A stretch of 64,000 nt of DNA. It comes from Paraburkholderia phenazinium (GTDB taxonomy: Bacteria; Pseudomonadota; Gammaproteobacteria; Burkholderiales; Burkholderiaceae). The position numbers and the translations under genes are program-made. The notes below the pieces were generated by a model. It had not been told where the DNA came from, did not search any database, and saw nothing but the letters and a program-made list of their open reading frames with translations. The stretch's first letter is position 1, and each line of letters opens with the position of its first letter. This document shows, piece by piece, positions 1 through 8,041 of the stretch. The DNA is taken from contig NZ_FNCJ01000001.1 of the NCBI RefSeq assembly GCF_900100735.1, forward strand, positions 496,001 to 560,000, in the 5' to 3' direction.

Positions 1-1209
1 TGTTCCGCGCTGCGCGTTCTTTGTTTGCAGGACGACGTCGCGGATCGCACGCTGGAAATGCTGAGCGGCGCGATGCGCGAGCTGGCGGTGGGCAACCCGG
101 ATCGCCTGTCGATCGACGTCGGTCCGGTGATCGATGTGGAAGCAAAACGCGGTATCGACGCGCATATTGCCTCGATGCGCGAAAAGGGCCGCAAGGTCGT
201 GCAACTGTCGATGCCGGAAGGCTGCACGCCCGGCACCTTCGTACCGCCGACGCTGATCGAACTCGACAGCATCGACGAACTGAAGCGCGAAGTGTTCGGC
301 CCGGTGCTGCATGTGGTTCGCTACCGCCGCAGTGCGCTCGACAAGCTGCTCGAGCAGATCCGTGCGACCGGCTACGGCCTGACGCTCGGCATCCATACGC
401 GTATCGATGAAACGATCGCGCATGTGATCAGCCGCGCGCATGTGGGCAACATCTATGTGAACCGCAACGTGGTGGGCGCGGTGGTCGGCGTGCAACCGTT
501 CGGCGGCGAAGGCCTGTCGGGCACGGGTCCGAAGGCAGGCGGCGCGCTGTATCTGCAGCGGTTGCTCGCGACGCGTCCGGCTGGGCTGCCGAAAACGCTG
601 GCACAGGCGCTCGTCGCCGATGCCCCGCAGACGGCTGAAAACAGCGACAATCCGTCCTCGGCGCTGACCGCGTTGCGTGACTGGCTGATCAGCGAGCGTC
701 AGGCGTCACTGGCGGCGCGTTGCGACGGCTACCTGTCGCAAGGCCTCGCGGGCGCGACGGCTGTGCTGCCCGGACCGACCGGCGAGCGCAACACTTACAC
801 GCTCGGCGCGCGCGGCACGGTGCTGTGCGTGGCGTCGACGGCGAGCGGCGCACGCGTGCAGTTCGCGGCGGCGCTGGCCACCGGCAATCGCGCGTTGTTC
901 GAAGGCGCAGCCGGCGAGCAACTGGTGTCGGCGCTGCCCGCCGCGCTCAAGCAGTATGCGAGCGTGAAGAAGAGCGCTGACGCTGCGTTTGACGCGGTGC
1001 TGTTCGAAGGCGATAGCGACGAACTGTTGGGGCTGGTGAAGGAAGTCGCCAAACGCACTGGCCCGATCGTTTCGGTGCAGGGCGTCGCAGCGCGCGCGCT
1101 GGAGAGCGGCGAAGAGGACTACGCGCTCGAACGTCTGTTGACGGAGCGTTCGGTCAGCGTGAACACCGCAGCGGCAGGCGGTAATGCGAATTTGATGACG
1201 ATCGGTTGA
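1..1209 (+). CDS. putA: Bifunctional proline dehydrogenase / P5C dehydrogenase PutA, C-terminal part
   Basis: The frame is open from the first base, so the gene enters from the left. The first codon, TGT followed by S-A-L-R-V-L, matches the catalytic cysteine of the aldehyde dehydrogenase (P5C dehydrogenase) module, normally preceded by G-Q-R. The remaining ALDH residues follow, including the EVFGPVLHV segment, which binds near the active site, and the PFGGEGLSGTGPKAGG motif. After about residue 185 there is a further C-terminal domain of roughly 215 residues, as in the long PutA proteins. PutA oxidises proline to glutamate at the inner membrane. The proline dehydrogenase and any DNA-binding domain lie outside the window. 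An internal TTG at 25 could be mistaken for a start but is not one. Confidence 0.95.
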   Translation, partial: CSALRVLCLQDDVADRTLEMLSGAMRELAVGNPDRLSIDVGPVIDVEAKRGIDAHIASMREKGRKVVQLSMPEGCTPGTFVPPTLIELDSIDELKREVFGPVLHVVRYRRSALDKLLEQIRATGYGLTLGIHTRIDETIAHVISRAHVGNIYVNRNVVGAVVGVQPFGGEGLSGTGPKAGGALYLQRLLATRPAGLPKTLAQALVADAPQTAENSDNPSSALTALRDWLISERQASLAARCDGYLSQGLAGATAVLPGPTGERNTYTLGARGTVLCVASTASGARVQFAAALATGNRALFEGAAGEQLVSALPAALKQYASVKKSADAAFDAVLFEGDSDELLGLVKEVAKRTGPIVSVQGVAARALESGEEDYALERLLTERSVSVNTAAAGGNANLMTIG

Positions 1210-1297
1210 GCGAACCTTTAACGGTCGATTCAATAAAACGGAAGCGGTACGGCGACCCCGAAACCGCTCCATTCACACCTGGTACCAAGGAGAAGCT

Positions 1298-2446
1298 ATG
1301 CAACACAAGATGAAACAGCTGGCAGGCGCGGCTCTCGTCGCAGCGATGTCACTGGCGGGGACGGCACACGCACAGCAGGTCGAAGACGTGAAGGTTGGCT
1401 TTGCCGGTCCGATGACGGGCGCACAGGCCCACTACGGCAAGGACTTCCAGAACGGCATCACGCTGGCTGTGGAAGAAATCAACGCCACCAAGCCGGTGAT
1501 CGGCGGCAAGCCGGTGCGCTTCGTGTTGGACGCGGCCGACGACCAGGCTGACCCGCGCACCGGTACGACCGTCGCGCAGAAGCTGGTGGACGACGGCATC
1601 AAGGGCATGCTCGGCCACTTCAACTCGGGCACGACGATCCCGGCTTCGCGCATTTACGCGAACGCAGGCATCCCCGAAATCGCCATGGCGACGGCGCCTG
1701 AGTACACGCAACAAGGCTTCAAGACCACGTTCCGGATGATGACGTCCGACACGCAGCAAGGTTCGGTGGCCGGCACGTTCGCGGTGAAGAGCCTCGGCAT
1801 GAAGAAGATCGCGATTGTTGATGACCGCACGGCTTATGGCCAAGGTCTGGCTGATCAGTTCGAGAAGGCAGCGAAGGCATCGGGCGCGACGATCGTTGAT
1901 CGTGAGTTCACCAATGATAAGGCTGTTGACTTCAAGTCGATTCTGACCAAGCTGAAGTCGGTGAATCCGGATCTGATCTATTACGGTGGTGCGGATTCGC
2001 AAGCTGCTCCGATGGTTAAGCAGATGAAGACGCTGGGTATCAAGGCTCCGCTGATGGGTGGGGAGATGGTGCATACGCCGACGTTCCTGTCGTTGGCTGG
2101 TGATGCGGCTAATGGTACGGTTGCTTCGTTGGCTGGCTTGCCGCTTGATCAGATGCCTGGTGGCGCTGATTACGTTTCCAAGTATAAGAAGCGTTTCAAT
2201 GAGGATGTGCAGACGTACTCGCCGTATGCCTATGACGGCGCTATGGCTATGTTCGATGCTATGAAGAAGGCTAATTCCACCGATCCGGCTAAGTACTTGC
2301 CGTTCCTGGCTAAGACGGATATGGCTGCTGTGACGACTACTCATCTTGAGTATGACACCAAGGGTGATCTCAAGAATGGTGGTATCACGCTGTATAAGGT
2401 TGTCGATGGGAAGTGGACGACTTTGCAAAGCGTGGGTGGGAAGTAA
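1298..2446 (+). CDS. Branched-chain amino acid ABC transporter substrate-binding protein (LivK type)
   Basis: This 382-residue periplasmic binding protein belongs to the Peripla_BP_6 family. It has a clear signal peptide (basic start, Ala/Leu core, cleavage after A-H-A near residue 25), and the mature part opens with the V-K-V-G-F-A-G-P-M-T-G strand typical of LivJ/LivK. AAGGAG sits just upstream of the ATG. It would deliver leucine, isoleucine or valine to a Liv-type permease; no permease gene is adjacent. Codon use changes along the gene: the first half uses C/G-ending codons, while from about 1800 to the stop T-ending codons dominate. Synteny with putA could mean a role in amino-acid catabolism, but this is inference. 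Confidence 0.92.
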   Translation: MQHKMKQLAGAALVAAMSLAGTAHAQQVEDVKVGFAGPMTGAQAHYGKDFQNGITLAVEEINATKPVIGGKPVRFVLDAADDQADPRTGTTVAQKLVDDGIKGMLGHFNSGTTIPASRIYANAGIPEIAMATAPEYTQQGFKTTFRMMTSDTQQGSVAGTFAVKSLGMKKIAIVDDRTAYGQGLADQFEKAAKASGATIVDREFTNDKAVDFKSILTKLKSVNPDLIYYGGADSQAAPMVKQMKTLGIKAPLMGGEMVHTPTFLSLAGDAANGTVASLAGLPLDQMPGGADYVSKYKKRFNEDVQTYSPYAYDGAMAMFDAMKKANSTDPAKYLPFLAKTDMAAVTTTHLEYDTKGDLKNGGITLYKVVDGKWTTLQSVGGK

Positions 2447-2599
2447 GGTTTTTTTTGCCTGACGGCGTTTGAGGTTGAGGCTGGTTAGTCGCTCCTTTAG
2501 CGTTGGCTGTCTGGCTTAGTGTTATTGCCCTGCGGGCCTCCTGGCTCGTGGGGCTTTTCTTTTTTTGTTTTGGCCTTTCCTTGAGTTGTTAGTGGTCTA

Positions 2600-2720
2600 T
2601 TGGCGTTGCCTCTGTGCGGGGCGGCACTCACTTTCTTTGCCGCCGCAAAGAAAGTAAGCAAAGAAAGCGGGCTCACACCGCTAGTGCTTAGGTGTCCACA
2701 TCTCTGGTGAAAGCGGAGTG
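2600..2720. repeat. Burkholderia-type intergenic repeat with CTTTCTTTG hairpin
   Basis: A perfect 11-bp stem (2630-2640 with 2645-2655, loop CGCC) of the form ACTTTCTTTGC / GCAAAGAAAGT is followed by a second AAAGAAAG run. I recall very similar hairpins in many Burkholderia intergenic regions, so this is probably a family of interspersed repeats. The surrounding 2447-2900 is gene-free. Its left part is rich in T and G on the top strand, and its right part looks like degenerate repeat tail. I see no credible gene in it. Confidence 0.6.
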
Positions 2721-2907
2721 GTCCGAAGACAAGACCTGCCCTCGCACCACCCACCTCAGTGACACAGCACTCATCCGCTCCAGCGTCGCGCTGCGCGCCC
2801 CGCCGTTGGGCATAACCTCTGGCCCGCCTCCCGCCCCGTCTCTCGTGCCTCGGGTTAGCCGTTTGGCTGACTCGTCGTTCGATAAAAACTCCTCAACAAT
2901 TGTGATG

Positions 2908-2956
2908 TTGTACGAACGATAGCGATTGACAGTTCGTGCGCGGTGTGTCGTACAAT
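2908..2956 (+). promoter_or_regulatory. Promoter with nested inverted repeats upstream of the CxxC gene
   Basis: TTGACA (2926-2931) and TACAAT (2951-2956) are spaced by 19 bp. Two inverted repeats embrace them: TTGTACGA at 2908-2915 with TCGTACAA at 2948-2955, which covers the -10 box, and ACGAAC at 2912-2917 with GTTCGT at 2932-2937, which abuts the -35 box. This is the layout of an autoregulated small-gene promoter. Confidence 0.55.
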
Positions 2957-2992
2957 TTGGAGGTGCTTTGGGCTGTATCAGTGAGCGGAGCC

Positions 2993-3313
2993 ATGAACAA
3001 GAAACTGTCTGAAGAAGGCGAGAAAAGTAAGGCGATCTGCCAGAGCTGCAAGCAGATCGTGAGTACGACCTTTGCCCGCCGCGATGTGCCCTTTAGCGAC
3101 GGCATTGGCGAGGTGAAAGACATCCTGGTTTCGGTTTGCGACCTGTGCGATCGGGTAGTCGCAATTCCGGCGCAGTCTACGCCGGCTATTCGGGAAGCGC
3201 GCCTGAAGGAAGTGAAGTCCATCGAAGCGCAACTGCCCGCCGCTTTTCCCGATATGCTTGACCTCGCAGCGCACACGATCGATAGCGCGAGTTCCACTGT
3301 CAGGCGGACGTGA
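2993..3313 (+). CDS. Small zinc-ribbon (YgiT/MqsA-like) protein
   Basis: This protein of about 106 residues starts at ATG 2993, after GGAG. It carries C-x2-C near residues 16-19 and a second C-x2-C near 50-53. Between and after them are the R-D-V-P and V-x-V-C-D-x-C-D patterns seen in YgiT-type zinc fingers such as the N-terminal domain of MqsA antitoxins. There is no helix-turn-helix domain and no toxin gene beside it, so it may be an orphan antitoxin-like regulator. The palindromic promoter just upstream suggests autoregulation. The function is not established from sequence, and the family resemblance is moderate. Confidence 0.6.
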   Translation: MNKKLSEEGEKSKAICQSCKQIVSTTFARRDVPFSDGIGEVKDILVSVCDLCDRVVAIPAQSTPAIREARLKEVKSIEAQLPAAFPDMLDLAAHTIDSASSTVRRT

Positions 3314-3442
3314 TCGAAGCGCGCAAACCCGCGCTGCTGACGGAACTCAGTTCCTTCGCTGTGATTTCCGCCTAGTGTGGCGGATCGTTCAGAGAGCGTT
3401 GGACGGTCCCGGCGAACAAGACCGTACCATCGCCCGCCATTT

Positions 3443-5146
3443 CTATTCGCCCCGCAACTTACGTCCCTGCTCCCGAATCTGCTCCAAGGTCGCGCCAGGT
3501 GTGCTCGCTTCCTGTGGCATGCGAATCTCGATTACCGCTGCGCGTTTTGCCGCCAGCGAACGCTCGAGCGCCGGCAGGAAATCCTCTGTGCGTTCCACCG
3601 TCTCACCATGCGCACCGAACGACCGCGCGAACGCTGCGAAGTCCGGATTGGTGAGACCCGTGCCATGCACGCGGTTCGGATAGTGCCGCTCCTGGTGCAT
3701 GCGGATCGTGCCGAAGTGACTGTTGTTCACCACAATGAACAGCACATGCAGGTCGTATTGCATCGCCGTCGCCAGTTCCTGGGCGGACATCATGAAACAA
3801 CCATCACCGGCCAGCGCCACCACCGCGCGCTCCGGATAGAGCGACTTCGCCGCAATCGCCGCCGGCACGCCGTAGCCCATCGCACCACTGGTCGGTGCGA
3901 GTTGCGAGCGGAAATGCCGGTACGAGAAATGTCGATGCAGCCACGTGGCGTAGTTACCCGCGCCGTTAGTCAAGATGGCATCCTCGGGCAAGCGCGCACG
4001 TAGTTGCTGGATCACTTCGCCCATCTGCACGTCGCCGGGAATTGCGCGCGGCTTGCGCCAATCGAGATATGCGCGATGAGCTTCTTCCGCGCTGCCGATC
4101 CACGTCGGTGTCCCGGCGGGCTTTAGCGTCGCCAACAGCGCCGCGAGTTCAGGCATCCCAGACACGATCGGCAGGTCCGCTGCATACACCCGGCCCAATT
4201 CCTCCGCGCCTTGATGCACATGAACCAGCGTCTGCTTGGTCTTCGGAATATCGAGCAGCGTGTAGCCGCCGGTCGTCGCTTCGCCTAAACGCGGCCCGAA
4301 TGCGAGCAGCAGGTCCGCGTCGTTGATGCGCTTAGCCAGCGTTGGGTTGATGCCAAGGCCAACATCGCCAGCATAGTTCGGGTGTTCGTTATCGAGCGTG
4401 TCCTGAAAGCGGAACGCGAGGCCAATCGGCAACTGCCAGTTCTCGACGAAGCGCTGCAGATCAGCACACGCAGCAGGCGTCCAGCCGCTGCCGCCGGCTA
4501 TCACCATGGGGCGCTGCGCGCCTTCGAGCAAGGTCCGAAGCTGATCGATCTGCGCCGCCGATGGCGACGCCGCCACGCGGTGATACGCGGGCGCGCCGGG
4601 CACCACCGCACATGCATCGCTCAGCACATCTTCCGGCAATGACAGCACAACCGGACCCGGTCGACCGGACGTGGCCGTATGGAACGCATGACTCAGATAT
4701 TCGGGAATGCGCCGCGGGTCATCAATCTGTGCGACCCACTTCGCCATCTGGCCGAACATGCGTCGATAGTCGATTTCCTGGAAGGCTTCGCGGTCGAGGT
4801 GCTCGCGTGCGCATTGGCCGATCAGCAGAATCATCGGCGTCGAATCCTGGAACGCGGTGTGCACGCCGATCGAGGCATGCGTCGCTCCCGGTCCGCGCGT
4901 GACGAGCGCCACGCCAGGGCGGCCGGTCAGCTTGCCGATCGCTTCGGCCATGTTGGCCGCCGCGGCTTCGTGCCGGCAGACGATGGTCTGGATGCGTTCG
5001 GTCTCGTCGTGCAGCGAGTCCAGCACAGCAAGGAAACTCTCGCCGGGTACGCAGAAAACACGTTCGACACCGTGCGTCAGCAGGGCATCGACTACAAGGC
5101 GCGCACCAGTGGTGGTGGCGGAAGCGGGAACGTTCGAAAGCGGCAT
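3443..5146 (-). CDS. Thiamine-pyrophosphate-dependent enzyme, acetolactate-synthase-like
   Basis: This 567-residue protein has the three-domain TPP enzyme plan. The N-terminal Pyr domain has the catalytic glutamate in R-H-E (residue 60) within a stretch typical of acetohydroxyacid synthase-like enzymes. A central domain follows, then a C-terminal PP domain with the G-D-G...N-N thiamine diphosphate motif (residues 447-449 to 474-475). No regulatory small subunit (ilvN/ilvH) lies next to it, so it is unlikely to be the biosynthetic acetolactate synthase. Related orphan enzymes act on 2-oxoacids (decarboxylases, oxalyl-CoA-like or benzoylformate-type lyases). It is transcribed alone, about 220 bp downstream of sdaA. 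The substrate is unknown. Confidence 0.85.
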   Translation of the reverse strand: MPLSNVPASATTTGARLVVDALLTHGVERVFCVPGESFLAVLDSLHDETERIQTIVCRHEAAAANMAEAIGKLTGRPGVALVTRGPGATHASIGVHTAFQDSTPMILLIGQCAREHLDREAFQEIDYRRMFGQMAKWVAQIDDPRRIPEYLSHAFHTATSGRPGPVVLSLPEDVLSDACAVVPGAPAYHRVAASPSAAQIDQLRTLLEGAQRPMVIAGGSGWTPAACADLQRFVENWQLPIGLAFRFQDTLDNEHPNYAGDVGLGINPTLAKRINDADLLLAFGPRLGEATTGGYTLLDIPKTKQTLVHVHQGAEELGRVYAADLPIVSGMPELAALLATLKPAGTPTWIGSAEEAHRAYLDWRKPRAIPGDVQMGEVIQQLRARLPEDAILTNGAGNYATWLHRHFSYRHFRSQLAPTSGAMGYGVPAAIAAKSLYPERAVVALAGDGCFMMSAQELATAMQYDLHVLFIVVNNSHFGTIRMHQERHYPNRVHGTGLTNPDFAAFARSFGAHGETVERTEDFLPALERSLAAKRAAVIEIRMPQEASTPGATLEQIREQGRKLRGE

Positions 5147-5330
5147 TGCGATGAAGCCTCCAGTCGGGTCGTCGGTCGGCTTGTCAGCCAGCAGAGGGCC
5201 GACAAGCTTCGACAGCTTACGCCGACTCGAAGGCCGGTGTCACTGGAAAGGCAATGCCGCAGCGCGGCAACGGCGCATCGCCGCAAGGGCGTATTCGCCT
5301 CGACTCAAATCGAGGATGAAAACCGCATGC

Positions 5331-5347
5331 CGCGCGGTTTAACCGCG
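5331..5347 (-). terminator. Hairpin downstream of sdaA
   Basis: A 7-bp stem, GCGCGGT / ACCGCGC with loop TTA, lies 17 bp past the sdaA stop. On the minus strand it is followed by a G/C-rich stretch and then only a short T run, so it is a weak terminator candidate. Confidence 0.35.
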
Positions 5348-5363
5348 CAGCCACGACACAACA

Positions 5364-6752
5364 TCAACATTCGACGATATTCACCGCCAACCCGCCGCGC
5401 GAGGTTTCCTTGTACTTGGTCTTCATATCCGCGCCGGTTTCGCGCATGGTCTTGATGACGGAATCGAGCGACACATAGTGGCTACCGTCACCGCGCAGCG
5501 CCATCCGCGCAGCGTTGACCGCTTTCACCGATGCCATCGCGTTGCGCTCGATACACGGAATTTGCACCATGCCACCGACCGGATCGCAGGTCAGGCCAAG
5601 GTTATGTTCCATGCCGATTTCAGCGGCATTCTCGACCTGTTCCGGCGTGCCGCCCATCACCGCAGCGAGCGCGCCCGCCGCCATCGAGCAGGCCACGCCC
5701 ACTTCACCCTGGCAGCCCACTTCCGCGCCCGAAATCGACGCGTTCAGCTTGTACAGAATGCCAATCGCCGCAGCAGTCATCAGAAAATCGATCACGCCCT
5801 GCTGGTTCGAACCCGGCATAAAGCGCGTGTAGTAATGCAGGACCGCCGGAATGATGCCGGCCGCGCCGTTGGTCGGCGCCGTGACTACCCGCCCACCGGC
5901 CGCGTTCTCTTCGTTGACGGCGATCGCGTACAGATTGATCCAGTCCACCATCGACAGCGGATCGCGCAACGCCAGCTCCGGATTGCCGGACAGCGATCGA
6001 TACAACTGCGGTGCGCGCCGCTTCACCTGGAAGGGCCCTGGCAGGTTGCCGTCCGCATCCGGATTGCCAATGCCGCACCCGCGCGCCACACACGACTGCA
6101 TCACGTCCCAGATCTTCAGCAGACCCGTGCGCGTCTCCTCTTCGGTGTGCCAGACGCGCTCGTTTTCCCACATCAGCTGCGCGATGCTCTTGCCGGTCGC
6201 CTTGCACAGCGCGAGCAGCTCGTTACCGCTGCGAAACGGGTGCGGTAACTGATCGACGGCGCTCAGCACCTTGGTATTCGGCGCGCCCGCCGTGACCACA
6301 AAGCCGCCGCCAACCGACAGGTACGTCGACTCGCGCAGCGTCTCACCTTGCGCATCGAACGCGCGCAGCTTCAGCCCGTTCGGATGCTCAGCAAGCGCCT
6401 GGCGATAAAACGAAATGTGATCCTTCTGCACGAACGGCACCGGATGCGTGCCGAGCAGCGCCAGGCTGCGCGAGGTGCGCACCGTTTCCAGACGCTGCGC
6501 GATCGTGTCCGGATCGACGGTATCCGGTGCGTCGCCCATCAGGCCGAGCATCACGCCGCGGTCGGTGCCGTGGCCCTTGCCGGTCGCGCCGAGCGAGCCG
6601 TACAGATCCACTTTCACAGAGGCCGTGGCGGCAAGCAATCCGTCGCGTTCGAGCCCCTGGACGAACATCAGCGCCGCGCGCATCGGCCCGACCGTATGCG
6701 AACTGGACGGCCCAATGCCGATTTTGAAAAGGTCGAACACACTGACTGCCAT
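5364..6752 (-). CDS. sdaA: L-serine ammonia-lyase (iron-sulfur type)
   Basis: This 462-residue protein converts L-serine to pyruvate and ammonia. The N-terminal [15 protein letters not shown] motif is diagnostic of the single-chain enzyme. The cysteines that hold the 4Fe-4S cluster are seen in the G-C-Q-G-E segment and in [12 protein letters not shown]. The start ATG is preceded by GCAGGAG. It sits downstream of the glycine cleavage genes on the same strand, which fits a glycine-to-serine-to-pyruvate catabolic route, although one unrelated gene separates it from gcvP. Confidence 0.96.
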   Translation of the reverse strand: MAVSVFDLFKIGIGPSSSHTVGPMRAALMFVQGLERDGLLAATASVKVDLYGSLGATGKGHGTDRGVMLGLMGDAPDTVDPDTIAQRLETVRTSRSLALLGTHPVPFVQKDHISFYRQALAEHPNGLKLRAFDAQGETLRESTYLSVGGGFVVTAGAPNTKVLSAVDQLPHPFRSGNELLALCKATGKSIAQLMWENERVWHTEEETRTGLLKIWDVMQSCVARGCGIGNPDADGNLPGPFQVKRRAPQLYRSLSGNPELALRDPLSMVDWINLYAIAVNEENAAGGRVVTAPTNGAAGIIPAVLHYYTRFMPGSNQQGVIDFLMTAAAIGILYKLNASISGAEVGCQGEVGVACSMAAGALAAVMGGTPEQVENAAEIGMEHNLGLTCDPVGGMVQIPCIERNAMASVKAVNAARMALRGDGSHYVSLDSVIKTMRETGADMKTKYKETSRGGLAVNIVEC

Positions 6753-6780
6753 TACTGCTCCTGCAAATAAAAGTATCGGT

Positions 6781-7923
6781 TTAACGTGCCGGCAGCGGCA
6801 GGCACACGGCCAGCCACGCCGGCGGTGTCGGCGCTAGCCGCAGCGCGATCGGCGCATAGCGGCCGTCGAGCCGCGCCGCCAGGTGAAACAGTTCCGTCGC
6901 GTTCTTCGGATCCCACTCACCCGAATAGCCAGGCAAGCCGGCTTCGCGACGTTTTGCATCGAACGGTACGTCCGAATGCACAAATTCCTCATGCGTCTTC
7001 GTACCCAATGCGTACGGCGTCAGCCAGTCCAGTGCGGCAGCGAGCGTCGCGCCGTTGGTGGCCTTCTCCGGCATCCAGTTGCGGTTGTGGCGGCGTGCCG
7101 CCAGAGCCGCGGTCACCAGCGGCTGCAGATCGTAGGTCACGTAATGCAGCGCATCGCGTTCCTTGAAATCGATCGTCGAACCGTCCGGCTCGATGTTGTC
7201 GCCAATGTGCTCGACAAACAGCCGCTGCGCCGCGTTGATCATCTTGCGGTTGTCGAGCGTGAAGGCGGCCATCGCAATCAGTTTGACCCGGTGGCTCTGC
7301 CAGTTGTTGCGAAACGTGCCGGTCAGAGGGCGCGGTTGTGCGTCGATCTGCGCGATGTAACCGTTTCCAAGTTTCGTCAGAAACGCCATCGACGCGTTAC
7401 GCGTTTTAACCGGCAACGCGCTCGCGGTCATGTCGTAGGCGAGGATCAGGCCTTCGAAACGGGTTTCGTCGATCGGGTTGAAGCTCGGCTCGTAGGTGGT
7501 CACCCATGCGTACAGCAGACGGTCGACCAGCTTCAGGTAGCGGTCGTCGCTGGTGGCGCGCCAGGCGAGTGCGGCGTCGCGCAGCAGATCGAGGTCTTTC
7601 TCCGCTTCGACGCTTTGATCGTAAATGCCTTCGTGCGGTAACGTGCCTTCGGTATGCAACTTCGCCACGGCGTGCGCGGGGTCGTTCAGATGCGCTTCCA
7701 CATTGGCGACCAGTGCCTTGACGCCGGGGTCGGCATTCGTGCGTTCGCTGGTTTGCAGCGCTGGCGCTGCACAAAAATTCATCGCTGCGCGGGCGTGCCG
7801 CACCGGCAGCATGACGGCGCTGCACACCAGCAGCAGCGTCGCGAGCGGCGTGCCCGCGGCTTGCCAGGTCGGCATGCGCCTTGAATAGCTCCGGCTTTCC
7901 ATCATTAGCACCTTTCGCACCAT
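6781..7923 (-). CDS. Exported alginate-lyase-family protein
   Basis: This 380-residue protein starts at ATG 7923 behind AAGGAG; a longer in-frame reading would run into gcvP sequence and is not credible. Its twin-basic start, hydrophobic stretch and A-R-A cleavage site indicate export to the periplasm. The body is helical and contains R-N-N-W-Q-S-H-R, the N-N-W...H signature of the (alpha/alpha) toroid of the alginate lyase family (Pfam Alginate_lyase). It would cleave uronate-containing polysaccharide by beta-elimination, but its real substrate is unknown. It lies 29 bp before sdaA, so the two may be cotranscribed, which is unexpected functionally. Confidence 0.8.
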   Translation of the reverse strand: MVRKVLMMESRSYSRRMPTWQAAGTPLATLLLVCSAVMLPVRHARAAMNFCAAPALQTSERTNADPGVKALVANVEAHLNDPAHAVAKLHTEGTLPHEGIYDQSVEAEKDLDLLRDAALAWRATSDDRYLKLVDRLLYAWVTTYEPSFNPIDETRFEGLILAYDMTASALPVKTRNASMAFLTKLGNGYIAQIDAQPRPLTGTFRNNWQSHRVKLIAMAAFTLDNRKMINAAQRLFVEHIGDNIEPDGSTIDFKERDALHYVTYDLQPLVTAALAARRHNRNWMPEKATNGATLAAALDWLTPYALGTKTHEEFVHSDVPFDAKRREAGLPGYSGEWDPKNATELFHLAARLDGRYAPIALRLAPTPPAWLAVCLPLPAR

Positions 7924-7988
7924 GCGAAACTCCTTCGTTGGGCTGATTCGGTGTGTGATGTTAGCCGTTCCCGGGCGCGAACGACAGG

Positions 7989-8018
7989 ACCGCGCGCCGC
8001 CGTAAGGCGGTGCGCGGT
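7989..8018 (-). terminator. Hairpin downstream of gcvP
   Basis: A long GC-rich stem (about 12 bp with one mismatch, loop GTAA) lies 24 bp past the gcvP stop. It lacks a good T tract, so it may attenuate or protect the 3' end rather than terminate strongly. Confidence 0.4.
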
Positions 8019-8041
8019 TCAGGACAGCCGCTGCCGTGGCG

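Noticed and set aside
1349..2428. 359-codon frame opposite the amino-acid-binding protein
   Set aside because: It overlaps a well-supported gene and shows no protein-like motif.
3310..3375. 21-codon frame overlapping the end of the CxxC gene, as a possible toxin
   Set aside because: It is too short, starts with GTG, has no ribosome site of its own and has no recognisable toxin pattern.
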